Under the pieces are notes generated by a model, which was given only the letters and a program-made list of their open reading frames with translations, was not told where the DNA came from and did no database searches. The position numbers were made by a program, and so were the translations under genes. A DNA stretch of 57,954 nucleotides from Roridomyces roridus (taxonomy: Eukaryota > Basidiomycota > Agaricomycetes > Agaricales > Mycenaceae), in NCBI GenBank assembly GCA_029378245.1, contig JARKIF010000193.1, positions 1 to 57,954 on the forward strand. The letters are read 5' to 3'. Of the stretch, positions 42,056 to 54,200 are shown in pieces; within the stretch, counting starts at the first letter, position 1; every line of letters starts with the position of its first letter.

Positions 42056-43178
42056 ATGATCACCTGGCCGCAAAATCTGCTCGACGCCGTCGTAGAGGAA
42101 ATCTCAGACATGATCACTCTCAAGCGATGCTCCCTGGCCTCCAGATCCTTCGTGGTCCCCTGCCAGCGGCGCCTCTTCCACGTGGTGGTAGTGGAGGATA
42201 CTGAGACCAGCATCCGTCGCACTACCCAACAGTTCGCCGCCTTCCCCCATCTGAGATCCTACGTCAAAGAGCTCGATATCACGGCACCGGAGTCCAAAAA
42301 ACAGCTGAAGGAACTCGCTTCCCTTCTGCCCATGTTCCAAGACAGCGCGCGCATGAAGTGGTCGGGTACCGAGTGGCCAGAGTACCTCGTCGCAGCGTTG
42401 AAAGAGAGTCTGCAGAATCCCTCCATGCAGTCGCTTACTCTGATGATCTGCGAGAATATGGCCCCGAGTCTACTCTCATATGCTGCGACGTCCGTCAGCC
42501 AACTGGATCTCTCGATTGTGTCGCTGGACGACGGCGCAGGGTCCGCTGCCGAGGTGGTTCCCGGTTCACAGCTCAGATACTTGTCTCACAGCCTAGCGGA
42601 TCTGGTGGGAACCCAGAATACGATCCTGCCGCTGCTGCCCCATCTATCCGGGCTAGAAACACTCGAGGATGATCTTAGTTCTGCATCGCAGTTCAAGTTG
42701 ATCATGGAGGCCTCCCACAAAACTTTGAAGAAATTGTATCTTCGTCAATTAGGTGCGTGGGTTGCGGCGAACGAATCCAGACTCCAGCTAAGAGGCTGCA
42801 TACTCAGATTTTCCCAAGCTAGCGCAAATTCCCCGCACACTACCAATGCATTCGCTCTGCGTTTTGCATTTAGATTTCTTGAGCGCCTCCTCGAAGCTAT
42901 GCATCCTCGCCCTCCTCTCCGCGCTCCCCCTGTACGCAATCATCACGAACCTGGAGACCCTCTCGGTGTACATCAGCCCCGCAGACAAAGTCCCCGTTCC
43001 TACCACCTCGGACTTGCGCCGGATTTTGGACGCTTACGGAGCGCTGCGCGTGTTCGAGGTCGAACTCGCCTGGACTCTTCCTCCCGGTGAAACGTCGTCT
43101 CCGTTGGCAGAATACATCCGGCGACAGACGCCCACTCGCATTCGTGTGTCCATCTCGAATCGCAGGGACGAGGAATGA
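42056..43178 (+). CDS. F-box-like/LRR protein, subfamily A, intact
   Basis: Two exons (42056-42752, 42823-43178) give 350 residues. The start MITWPQNLLDAVVEEISDM and CSLASRSFVVPCQRRLFH form an F-box-like helix set. Leucine-rich sequence follows, for example HLRSYVKELDI, LSGLETLEDDLSSASQF and LETLSVYISPADKVPVP, and the end is YIRRQTPTRIRVSISNRR. Adaptors of this type couple substrates to SCF ubiquitin ligases. The upstream box GAGCTGTCACTTTTTTCTTC is repeated before each A-type copy. It is the first member of the tandem array with B, A, A-stub and B copies. Confidence 0.75.
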
Positions 43179-43558
43179 GATCCTGGTGGTGGATGGGAAG
43201 TAACACGGATTCTGCCATCTTGTTTGTATACATAAAACCGTTTCGCAGGGACTCGCAGCTAGCGCTTTTGCTGTTTGATAATTGATATCTTGCCATTAAT
43301 GCTTTCCTGTGTAGCCCACTGTCCCAACTTTACAGCAACGAGAAAAATAACACGCGCGGCGCGCCCCTCGTCAAACATGTACAGGCATTCTCTCGAATCG
43401 AACGAGTTAATTTGAAGAAGGAGGCAGGGCGCAAATTGATGAAATAAAAAAGTGAGAGCCTCGCCCAAAGTTCGCCAATGTTCGCTTTGTTTGGCCCTGT
43501 TTCTCAAACACGTGTTCGGGGCACCACGTGGCAATCTCACTTCTCTTCTCGAACCGCC

Positions 43559-44722
43559 ATGAACGACCTGCCGCAGGAGTTGCTCAACGCTGTTGTCGAT
43601 GAGGTCGACGACGTCGAAAACCTCATGAGCCTTGCGCTCGTGTCTAGATCCCTCGTCTCATCGTGCCAAGAGCGCCTCTTCCATACCGTCCGGGTCAAGA
43701 ATGCAAATGGCCTCCGTCGTGCCACTCACAAATTCACGTCTCACCCCCACATTTGAGACCCTACGTCCAATATCTCAGCCTCAGACCTTCTTTCTCCCGA
43801 AAAGATCTCAAGCAGGTTGCGGCCATCCTTGGCATGCTCCAAGATGTCGTGCGAATCAAGTGGGGAGTGTGGCTCCGCGAGTGGCCCAACCACCTCGCCC
43901 GAGCCATGCATAGGAGCCTTCGGAGCCCCTCCATGCAGTCCATTACGCTCGAGGACTGCCGTGTCCCAGCCAGTGTCCTCTCCCATGCCGCGGCATTCGT
44001 CAGCCGTCTGCGCCTCTCCGATGTCGAGCTCGAGGTCAACCCAGAACCTGCGTTCACGCATCTTCCGAAAGCGCGAGCAAATCTGAAAGAGCTTTCGTAC
44101 CTGTCGGGGCCGACGGAAGATTCAGAATCCCGAGTAGCTCTTGCGCTGCTCCCTCATCTCGGAGCGCTTACAAAGTATGAGGACGATCTTACGTCCATGA
44201 CAACCTTCAAACTCGTTGTGGGTGCGACCCGCGAAACCTTGGAGCATTTGCAGTTGCGTCAGATATGTGCGTGTATTCCACACAACAGATCTCGAGATAG
44301 CTGATGATTATACAGCCTTGCGGTGCTTGCAACTCCTGGCGAGCATCCCTCATCGGCCCCGCATGGAATCACTCCGGTTTCTGGGGATAGATCTCCGAGC
44401 GGATGTCCTCTCCAAGCTCTCTCTTACCTCCATCTTCTCTGCTCTACCCAAACCCTCCGAGGTGCCTCACCTTGAAACATTTTCGCTGCTCATCGCGCCC
44501 GCCGAGATGCTCCTCCCTGTCCCAAAAGCAAACCTTCCGGTGGACTGGGAGGCTTATGAGTATCTGCGGAATATCAGCGTCAATCTTCGGTGGTCCAACC
44601 AGGAGATCGATGACGAGGTCGTCGAATACATCCGCAGACAGCATCTTCCCAGTCAGATCCGGATGTGCGTCTCGAATGGCGTGTATGACTCGGAGGATTC
44701 CGGTGGATGTGTTATCCTGTAG
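43559..44722 (+). pseudogene. F-box-like/LRR gene, subfamily B, frameshifted
   Basis: It starts MNDLPQELLNAVVDEVDD and continues SLVSSCQERLFHTVRVKN, closely like the intact B copy at 46688. At about 43750 two extra bases (CA doubled in CCCCCACATTTGAG) end the frame at TGA. The family sequence goes on in another frame from HLRPYVQYLSLRPSF to LEHLQLRQI. A 49-bp GTGCGT...TACAG intron near 44268 then leads to LRFLGIDLRADVLSKLS and the end at 44722. The shift falls in the first 70 codons, so the product would be a short F-box-only peptide. Confidence 0.7.
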
Positions 44723-44896
44723 CGTCTGATCGTACTCTTCGTTTTCATACTATCCAGATGGACTGTTGGCAATGAATTCTGTGCATAATTCTGTGCATAC
44801 TAGGCAGCGCTGAGATTGCGACGCTTTGTTGGTGACCCAAACACTTGAGCTTCCGCGTGGGACTCTGAGCTGTCACTTTTTTCTTCCTCGACGCCC

Positions 44897-46013
44897 ATGG
44901 TCGTCTGGCCGCAAGAGCTGCTCGAAGCCTTCGTGGGGCAAATTCCCGACAAGATCACTCTCCAGCGATGCTCCCTGGCCTCCAAGTCGCTTGTTGTCGC
45001 CAGTCAACGACGCCTCTTCCACAGCGTGTCCGTCAAGGATAGGACCAGCATCCGCCGCGCTACCCAGCAGTTCACCGCCTTCCCCCATCTCAGACCCTAC
45101 GTCAAAGAGCTCGATGTGACCTCCTCCGAGTCTACAACAGAGCTCAAGGAGCTCGCTTCTCTCCTCCACATGTTCCCAGATGTTACGCGCATAAAGTGGT
45201 CGGGCTTCGAGTGGCCAAAGTTCCTCGTCACAGCTCTGAAGGAGAGCCTTCAGAATCCATCCATGCAGTCGTTCACCCTGATGGTGTGCGACGACGTTCC
45301 CCCCAGTCTACTCTCCCATGCTGCCGCATCGGTCAGCCAGCTCACTCTTTGGCATGTGACGCTGAACGACAGCGCGGGGCCCGCTGCCGAGGTCATTCCC
45401 AGCTCACAACTGAGGCATTTGTCTCACAACATAGCGAGTATGATGGGCAAGCACGATACGATCCTGCCGCTGCTTCCTCATCTCTCCGGGCTCGAAAACT
45501 CGAAGATGATCTCAGTTCCGTATCAGAATTCAAGCTGATCATGGAGGCTTCGCACGAAACGTTGAAGAAATTGTATCTTCGTCGATTAGGTGCGTACATT
45601 CGAGCTCAACGCTCGACTTAGATTTGACCCCAAAACCAGATTTGCCCAAGCTCGCGCACATTTCTCGCACCCCACCAATGCATTCACTCCGCGTGTTGGA
45701 TGTCAGTTTCGTCTACGCATCCTCCAAGCTATGCATTCTCGCCCTCTTCTCCGCGCTCCCCCCTCCCATGAGCATCCCACACCTCGAGACCCTCTCGATG
45801 TACATTGGCCCCGCGGATACAGTCCCCGTTCCTCAAACTGCCGCCTCGGGCCTACGCGAGATTTTGGACGCCCACGGAGAACTACGCACGTTCCATGTCG
45901 AGCTCGGATGGCGTCGCTCTCGCGCTGGGCTGCTCTCGTTGGCTGAGTACATCCGGGCACAGACGCCAACTCGCATTCGTGTCTCCGGGTCGATTTCCAA
46001 GCAGAGTGGGTGA
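44897..46013 (+). pseudogene. F-box-like/LRR gene, subfamily A, frameshifted
   Basis: It starts MVVWPQELLEAFVGQIPDK and follows the A-type copy at 42056 for 200 residues. At about 45500 it has lost one base: here GCTCGAAAACTCGAAG, there GCTAGAAACACTCGAGG. The frame therefore ends at 45538, while family sequence (LEDDLSSVSEFKLIMEASHETLKKLYLRRLG) continues in another frame. The second exon (about 45640-46013) ends YIRAQTPTRIRVSGSIS. The conserved GAGCTGTCACTTTTTTCTTC box precedes it. Confidence 0.7.
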
Positions 46014-46272
46014 GTTCCGTGTGCTCGATGTAAAAGATAACATGTATCGCGGAGTGCGTAGCGCCTCCGAATTTTCTTGTTTGTATAGATACGGCGTCAC
46101 CGCTTCTGTAAATTCTGCTATATATAAAGTTCAATAACGAGAAAAAAAATGAACACCGACTTTGGTCCCTTGATAAGCATTCAACCTCGAATCGAACGAG
46201 GCAAAGCACGGTCGTTAAATAGAATTCCACTGCATCAGCCCTTGCTTCGCCTCTGTCGGGGACGTAATGTTG

Positions 46273-46380
46273 AGGATGTCGCATTCGTTTGTTGATGAAC
46301 CAAACACTTCTGCACGGTGTGAACTGTCACTTTTTTCTTCTTCAACACTCATGGCCGCCTGGCCGCAGGAGCTTCTCGAG
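46273..46380 (+). pseudogene. 5' stub of a subfamily A F-box-like gene
   Basis: The leader GAACTGTCACTTTTTTCTTC and the start codon at 46351, encoding MAAWPQELLE, match the 5' ends of the two A-type copies. Similarity stops after CTTCTCGAG at 46380, and unrelated sequence follows. Only promoter and ten codons remain. Confidence 0.65.
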
Positions 46381-46687
46381 GTAGACTCGACAGCCAGTAA
46401 GCACGCGGCGGGAACTTTGATGACAATCGATCAATTTTCAAAGCCGCCCCAACTCAACCCCAACTTTTACAAAACTTTGACAGGTATTATCTCGAAGCGA
46501 AACGAGGCAAAGCCTTGGTGGGTTACTCATGAGAGGTCGTTGCGCAGAAGCTGTATGCGCGCTGAGGAAGGGGCAGGGTCGAACTTGATGAAATACAAAG
46601 TGACTCGGTGAGCTCTCGTGATCGGTTTGTTGAACCAACACGTGTCCGTGTGACGACGTGGCAATCTCACTTTCTTCCCGAACTACC

Positions 46688-47836
46688 ATGAGCGACCTGC
46701 CACAAGAGTTGGTCGATGCCGTCGTCGATGAAATCGACGACCATGAAGCCCTCGAGGCTTTTTCGCTCGTGTCCAGGTCCTTCGTCTCGTCGTGCCAACG
46801 GCGCCTCTTCCACACCATCCGGTTCGAGGATGCACGCAGCCTCCGTGCCATCACTCAAAAATTCACGTCTTGCCCTCATTTGAGATCCTACGTTCAGGTT
46901 CTCCAGATCGGCTTCCTTTTCTCGACCAAACACCTAAAGGCCGTTGCGTCCCTCGTTGGCATGCTCCAAGATCTCAGGCGGATGACGTGGGGAATGTGGA
47001 TGGACAAGATGAAGCCAAAATACCTCATCCGAGCCATGAAAAGGAGCCTTCGGAACCCCTCCATGCAGTGCCTTACGCTCGACGCATGCAGTGTCCCGCC
47101 CAGCGTCCTCTCCTACGCCGCCGCATTCACGAGCGAACTGCATCTCGGCATGGTTGGGCTCGACCTCGGCTCAGAGCCTCCCTCCACGCGTGTTCCGAGA
47201 GCACGAACAAATCTGAAAGAGCTATCGCACTTGACGATGGGCGCTGAACAGAGGCGTGGCAGGGTAGCTCGTGCGCTTCTCCCCCATCTCGGAGCACTTC
47301 AAAAATATGAAGACGACCTCTCGTCGATGACAATCTTCAACCTCGTTGTGGGCGCGACCTGCAAAACCTTGGAGCATTTACAGTTGCGTGAAATACGTGT
47401 GTATTCCACAACAACAGATGTCCTCGTTTCTGACGATTATACAGCCTTCCGCCGCTTGCGACGCCTTGCAAGGATCCCTCATCGCCCCCGCATGGAATCA
47501 CTCCGGTTTCTGGGCATAGATCTCCGAGAGGATGTCTCCGAGCTTTCCCTTACCCGCATCTTCTCCACGCTCCCAAAACCCTCTGAGGTCCCGCGCCTTG
47601 AAACATTGTCGCTGCTCATCGCGCCCGCCGACATGCTCCTCCCTGTCCCAAAATCAGACCTCCCGGTGGATTGGGAGGCCTATGAGTGTCTGTGCCAGAT
47701 CAACGTCGATTTCCGGTGGTCTTACGAGGAGCCCGATGAGGAGGCCATTTTGGCCGCCTACATCCACAGACAGCCTTTCCCCAGTCGAATCCGTGTGTGC
47801 GTCTCGAACCGCATGGATGAGGATTTCCCGCTGTGA
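46688..47836 (+). CDS. F-box-like/LRR protein, subfamily B, intact
   Basis: The gene starts MSDLPQELVDAVVDEIDDHE and SLVSRSFVSSCQRRLFHTIR, then runs as leucine-rich sequence to YIHRQPFPSRIRVCVSNRM. A 48-bp intron (47397-47444, GTGTGT...TACAG) is homologous to that of the B copy at 43559. Because 48 is a multiple of three, the unspliced frame also stays open: spliced length 366, unspliced 382 residues. The promoter box CACGTGGCAATCTCAC-like, with a CACGTG nearby, is shared with the other B copy. Function is a ubiquitin-ligase adaptor by family; substrate unknown. Confidence 0.75.
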   Translation: MSDLPQELVDAVVDEIDDHEALEAFSLVSRSFVSSCQRRLFHTIRFEDARSLRAITQKFTSCPHLRSYVQVLQIGFLFSTKHLKAVASLVGMLQDLRRMTWGMWMDKMKPKYLIRAMKRSLRNPSMQCLTLDACSVPPSVLSYAAAFTSELHLGMVGLDLGSEPPSTRVPRARTNLKELSHLTMGAEQRRGRVARALLPHLGALQKYEDDLSSMTIFNLVVGATCKTLEHLQLREIRVYSTTTDVLVSDDYTAFRRLRRLARIPHRPRMESLRFLGIDLREDVSELSLTRIFSTLPKPSEVPRLETLSLLIAPADMLLPVPKSDLPVDWEAYECLCQINVDFRWSYEEPDEEAILAAYIHRQPFPSRIRVCVSNRMDEDFPL

Positions 47837-48433
47837 TGTCTGTATTGTGCGATCTCATTTCTTGTTCAATCTTCGTATATATCTACATGTACTACGACGC
47901 AACTTCTGTAATTGACAATCAACATCTTGAGAATGGTTTTTCAGCCTAGCTCGTGGTTAGTGGATCCCCCTCGTGAGGAAGGAGACGCACTGAGGAATAC
48001 ACAGCAGCAGAAGTAATGACTGCCACTGGACCTGGAGGTAGCTACGGCACCAGCCTCTCATTCCAGCAACGACAACTTTTTATGTAAAAAGGGTACACGC
48101 TATTCCCGAACAGGCGATCTCTCGATTCGAACGAATACACTCCAAGTGCGAAAGCTGGGATTTGACTGGCGATAAATGCAATACCGCTGCCGTCCATATA
48201 CTACTGGACGCAGCGACAGCCTCCGAGGAGACAAAATTGCAGGTATTGTGCAGCTACCCCACAGCCATTCTCTCGAATCGAAGTAGGGCATCCCAGTGCG
48301 AAAGCTGAGATTCCACAGTCGATAAATACATCCACTACAGTCCATACACCACTCAGTTACAATTACTTATTCATCCTCCTCCTCCTCCTCCTCCCATTCA
48401 CTCAGTCAATCACTCAACTCTCCATCCAAGGCC
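47837..48433. repeat. intergenic with a degenerate direct repeat and CTC microsatellite
   Basis: Two copies of an about 95-bp segment share CTCTCGA-TCGAA, AGTGCGAAAGCTG and GATAAAT-CA (about 48115-48200 and 48258-48340). A CTC-repeat lies at about 48375-48395. There is no gene. Confidence 0.55.
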
Positions 48434-51247
48434 TCACCCAGGCTTCGCATTCTCCTCAACGACATTCTCCGGCTTCCGATCCTCCACATACGTATCCATC
48501 TCCACATCACCCCTAGCCGTATTCGCCCTCGCCACCTCGACAGGATTCTTCGTCCCCGCAAGCCGCAGCGCGCGACGCCGCTCGTACGCCTCGCGCACGG
48601 CTTGTTTGATGATTGGGAGGCCGTTGCGGACCTGGATGAGCGTCAACGTCGAGGTCGACAAGACAAGACAGAAGGAGGCAGAGGGAGGGAGGTAGGGAGG
48701 TAGGGAAGGAGAGAGACTAAAACGCACATTCGCCTCAGCAGTCTTGTGTATCGAATCCACCTCATCCGGCGTCCACACGAGGTTGTACGAAGAACTAAAC
48801 GGCGCCGTAGACGGGTCGTACGTCGGGTTCACCGCGTTCTGTGTGGATTTCCCCCATTAGCATCCACCCGGAAGAATGATATGCGAAGAGCACTCACAGG
48901 CAACAGCGGCAAATACACCAACATAACGTCCCTCCACGCCTGCGGTTGGTGTTTATCGTTATACACAACACCTTCATGCCCGGCCACTACACTGGTCGCA
49001 ACACCGTCCAAGATCTGCGCGTACCGTCCCTCAAACCGCGCAGCGATCTCGTCAGCACTCAGTTGCTTGGGTATTTTCTTGCCCTGTACGTGTGTTCAAG
49101 GTCAGTTGAGGGCGGAGGATGAGAGGTAACGAACTGACCTTGTCCTTCGGGTCCGTCGACTCGACCTCGGGGACGGGGTCCAACGCAGGGTACTTTACAC
49201 GCGGAGTGAATACGAGCCCTTTAGTCGCACCATACTCGTTGATGCGGTCGATCGCAGCGCCCTTTTGGACGTCGGATGAGGCGTCGAATCTATCAATTCA
49301 ATCTCGCTCAGCTTCTATGCTCAGCCGGGAGTGAGTGAGAGACGCACAGGAAGATCAAATCCACGTCCCGCGCAGGCTAGAATTGTTTTTGAACAAGGAA
49401 ACTCCAAACGTAGTCAACAGAAGACATACGTGCAAAAAGACATGCGTCGGCAAATTATTCGCCATGCCCGAATCGACGAGATGCAGCCGAGGCGCGTTTT
49501 CGAACCCGTTGCCCCGATGGGGTAACTTCTCCGCGCCAAAGAAGGGGTTAGCTTGATTTCTTTCAAAGTGCTCGTTAGGCTCTCAATCAGACGGAGTGAA
49601 GAAGGACACGCACCCAGCATGCACGGGATTCACATTATCCACATGCTCCATCTTCTCGTCCCCGACGTCCTTCGTCACATGTTGCACCGCGCGCCGCATC
49701 ATCGCGCCCATCGAATTCTGGGGAAGATTCCGCCAGATTGTGCCTCTAGATAGTTTATTATCAGTAGAGGGTGACAGAGAAAGACGAAGATTCACGCACA
49801 GAATCGCACTCAACGGCGCCGCGGGTGCTGCAGTGGCCAGTCCCATTAGAAGCGCAAGGGAATACTCGGCCAGATTCTGCGTCGACACGCCCTTCTCGAA
49901 ATGCCTTCCAAACGCTATGCGGAGGTGCGATTAGACACAAAGAGGGAGAATCGGAAGTACTCACCCCAGGTAGGCACCCATCCCTCCAACTCATCGCTCC
50001 CAACCTCAACGGGATTCAGCTCAAACCATTGCCACCACGCTTTGACGTCCTCGTGTTCAGCCGAATTCGCCGTATGATCGTCGGTGAAAGGCTCGGTTGG
50101 GGATTTCCAGTCGTGCCAGGGGCGTTCGTGGCGGACTGCGGTGAGCTGTGGATGTCCGGTTGATGTAGGTTCTAAGAAAGGAGGGAGAGCGGAACGCACC
50201 ATCGGCCAGGGCTCCATTCCCTTATCCAACCCACCATGCTCAAACGCACGACTCCACTTGAGCGACGCAGGCTCGACGCGGCCTTTATTCACATCCGGGC
50301 CCTCGCCCTCGCCAGCCCCGAGGAGCCAGAAGTATGAGGAAGTGAGGGTCGAGTAGAGGTCGATTACTTTGGGTTTAAAGGTGAGTCGGGATCGCGGATA
50401 GTGGATGAAGCAACGTACTGCAGACCTCTTGCCCATTCTTTTCCTTCTCCTTCAACGGTCCCAGAAGAGCTTCAACGCCTCCCTGGGCGGCAGCGACTTT
50501 GTTGACGCCGTCGGTGGAGAGTGGGTGCGTGCCTGTGATGCGCCGGAAGTGGTCTAGGAGGGGTCGAGCGGAAAGCGGGGCGGTGAGAGGTGGGTCGAGG
50601 GGAAGAGTGTATTGCGCCGCTTTGAAAATGGTCAGCCGTTGGACAGCTCAGATAAGTGGACGTACCGAGACCCCAGCACGCGCCGGAAACTCCAGCGGTG
50701 TACATGACGGCAGGCCACAGCCCGAGCTCTTGAAACGCAATCATGGTGGTGATGAATCCGAGATTGGCGCGCATCCCACCGCCACTCCCGCCCAACCCGA
50801 TCTACCGACTGTCAGTGGACTTAGATATGTAACAAACAGAGAACGCACGACAGGGACATCCAGCGGGTCTACCTCGACGTCTTCATCCAGCCCCAGGAAA
50901 GCATGCAACGTGCGATCCCTCACGATCTTGTCCACACGCGCCACGAGGAACGTCAGCTCTTCGGGACTCAGCGCATTAGTGCGACGCAAATGAGCCTGCT
51001 CGTCCTTGTGCGGCGACAGCGAGGGGTCCTCCTCGTACGTGTGCGAGATGAACTTGATCGCCGTGCCAGCGGAGCTCAGCGTCGTGCTGAGTTTCGAGAA
51101 GAGGCCGCTGAGACCGGTGTGGTGCTCCTTCCCTTCCTCGTCGTGCTTGCCGGCGTCGGCACCAGCTCCAAAGTACCCCGTCTTGCCAGCTTGTTCTTTC
51201 TCGAGCCCTCGAAAGGCGGTTTCTTGCGAGTCGGTGCGTGAGGACAT
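48434..51247 (-). CDS. cytosolic phospholipase A2 / lysophospholipase family enzyme
   Basis: A multi-exon gene starts at the ATG at 51247 (MSSRTDSQETAFRGLEKEQ) and stops at 48434. An in-frame ATG ten codons earlier is possible. Signatures of the PLA2c catalytic domain appear in order: the oxyanion loop IGLGGSGGGMRANLGF, the nucleophile elbow YTAGVSGACWG (GxSGx serine), WPMVRSALPPF, the catalytic Asp region LHLVDSGMANNLP, then DLIFLFDASSDVQKGAAI. The family hydrolyses fatty-acyl ester bonds of phospholipids or lysophospholipids. There is no signal peptide, so a cytosolic enzyme is likely. The C-terminus is acidic (ENVVEENAKPG). Introns are short and standard. Confidence 0.9.
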
Positions 51248-54200
51248 GGTTGTCAAGAGCAAGGGGCGTTGATGCATCTGATTTGGTGGCCAGGGTAGGA
51301 ACGTGCGTCGTCTTGCGCGGGGCGCTCGCAGTCAGACATGGTCACAATGAGAGGACGGATCTGATACACGGCCTTGGCCTCAAGGCTCCGTGCTTTCCGA
51401 GATCTGCCGTGTCGAGTGCCGATTTGCTCCGATTTCTTTTAAAATCTCACAGGAGAATCAGATGAGAACATGCATACATATGCATGCATGGTGGGCACTA
51501 TAAAACCGACCTAAAAAAAGCATCTGGACTCCGAATCGAACGGCCTCTGGAGAATTGGGTTGACGCACCGATATGGCTGAACTTGGGCACATTACCTGTA
51601 TTCAAGAATATCACTCAGAGTGAGACCTGTCGCTTTCAACGACCCAGTAACCTGGTAGATTCCAACTTAAGTACTCGAGCTGTGATTGAGCGCCATCAGA
51701 TCAGACGCGCCAGCAGGTACAAACAAAGCCCTCTTCCTCCTAACCACCACCATACCCAAGCCATCTCCGCTTCTCGCCGTCAATATTCGCTGTCATCGCC
51801 GGTTTCGTCGGGTCGATTTGGGCTTGTTGTGGGCTGCCTTGCCTGGATCAAGCCGCGATACCGAGACCTGGAGGAGTCAAGGAGGAGTCGGAGGTGTTGC
51901 GGAGTGTGTCTGGCGGTATTTCTCGTTTTTCGGTGAAGAGAGCTCAAATTTGATTGCTTCCCAGGATGGGCCACAAAAACTCTAGCTGGATGGTTTGTAC
52001 AAATGCGCCCTCTCGAGTCAGCGTTTCCTGAGTGGGTCCACAGTGGGTCCTAACATCTTCAGAAATTTCTTCAGGTTTTACAAGTCAATTGCCGCTGCAA
52101 ATCGTCTATCGATCCCCGGCGCTTAGCAGCGACAATACAGCCTTCCTGACATCTAACACTTCCTGTCTACGCAGAGCATCCGTATCCAACGGTCTCGGGT
52201 CGCCTGGTCTTCGGTCGAAACAGATCACATTTCATTGCTTGACAGGCTGGGTCACATAAAATCTAGCTGGGTTGCGAGTTGAGCCCAAGATCCCATAAAA
52301 TTTCTGCAGTTGCCATCTCGAAGTATGGATCTCGGGTGCTCGGAAGCGACGATCCAGCCCTCCTGCCATAGAGACTTCCGGTCTATCCAGAGCCGTCGTC
52401 TTCAACGGGTTCGGAGCGCACTTTGTTGATACTGCGGGGCCAAAATCTGAATCGAGGTTGGCAGACGCCGGTGAAGTTACTAGCCGCCAGCGCGATTCCA
52501 CGGACGGCTTTGGACCGACTTTCGCGAGCAATCGGACGGCGAAAACCCAACACCGGGTTTCGGAGAAACCACGCAGGGAAGGGAATCGTGCTTCTTTTCC
52601 CGAGCCACAGCCTCGATTACCCACCTACAGCTCGCGCATTCAGTTCTTCTTCCCAGGCCGAAGCTGAGAACAGCCAGCCAGCCCTTTGGGTGGGGTGGCA
52701 TTGCCGGCTTTTGGTCTTGGTGGCGCGGGAGTGATGTCGACGTCTCGCAAGGAAGCTGTAACCGGGAATCGGATCGTGCATGTGGGTCAGACTCTTGCTC
52801 TGCTGTTCGTCACCATGTCGATGTCGATACTCAGGCATTGAAGCAGTCACTGCGACGGGGGGCGCGAGGGCTAGCGGAGAGGAGCGTCACCAGCGTAAGC
52901 CAGGAGGGTGCATGCGAAATTGTTTCGGACGAGGACAATGGCGTCTTCGTTCCATCATGGCGTCGATCGAAGGCCGTCACTCCTTTCATTGGGGTGATTC
53001 TACGACAGGTGGGAATTTCACAGGCTTCGCAGTTGCGGGCGCGGCCGGTTATTCAAGCATGGCTTCGAGCAGCTTCGAGGCGACAGGGGTCCATGTGCGA
53101 CTGGGTTCGCAAATCAAGTTTCAGACGTGGCACGGCTTCGATGCCGGTATTCTTGTCTCTTTGTCTCCTTTGTCTTTGTATTCCTTCTCTCTCTTTAACC
53201 CCACGCCCTCCCCCTCGGTCAGCGCTGTGGTAAGCCTCCCGCTTTATAGGATCGAGCTATGAGATATCGCTCACCGCCGGCTAGGCTTCAAACTTCGTTC
53301 CTCGCGCTGGCCAGCCCGATCCAGGCCCTATTCAAAGAGGGTATCTCCAGCCCGGATGGCTCAGACGGTCCAAGCAGATCGTAAGTGGTACGCACTCATC
53401 TGACTTGGCTCTGGAACGTGGGGCATCACCGGTTGGCCTGGTTCTCAGCAAAGTCGCACGCGGAGCAGAGGACCCATGATTTCGTCTTGACCTTGAACGA
53501 ATCGTTTTGGTACCATACTGGACGGCCTCGATCCTAGCGGCCTTGCGCGAGAAATATTGGTGAGTGGAACAATACAAAGGCTTGACGACTAACACTGCTG
53601 CCCAGAATGTCCGTGGTGGCCACGATGAGCAGTAATCTTCCAGGGACCAAATTCGATTCGTACACATCGGGAACAAAGTCAGTGCGCTGCGATGAAGAAT
53701 GCCGTCAAGAGTTTGGTCCAATCCCATTCCGGTGTGGCTCTAAGCTTCGAGTCGAGCGAAGGTTCAGCGCCATCGAGTATGTATGCAGGCCGTCCCAAAG
53801 TCACCCGGCCGTCCCAAGGCCCCTGCGAAGTTCATCCCAGGCTCGTCAACCTTGCAGCACATCCTGGCACCCGCAGTCTCTCGGGAGTCGGGACGAGTTG
53901 ATCCTAACCAGAAGCGGGCGGGCGGGAATCGTCCGGAGTACCGAGGTCCAAAGAAGCCCAATCAATCAAGCGCGTTCAATCTCCAGATTCCAGAAGAAAG
54001 TGGCAGCATGGACGGTGGGAGAAGTGCCATTGCGCGGGAGGTCACATTCACCGCATCAGTTATGGCGTCAGAATGGCGTTTGCCATCCCCACGCCGAGTC
54101 TCCATCTCCTTCTCTTCCGCGGCGTCGGCGCGTCGCTAGCTCGGTCCAAGAATACCCCGTTGGCGCGTGAAGATGCGCTGCGCGGGCATATCATCACATG

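Noticed and set aside
46351..46611. Independent small gene starting at 46351
   Set aside because: Only ten codons match the A-type F-box start. The rest is unrelated and begins right after the point where homology stops.
53340..53450. Possible tRNA (CCCGGATGGCTCAGACGGT)
   Set aside because: The A-box-like start has no pairing acceptor stem and no GTTC-type B-box at a proper distance.
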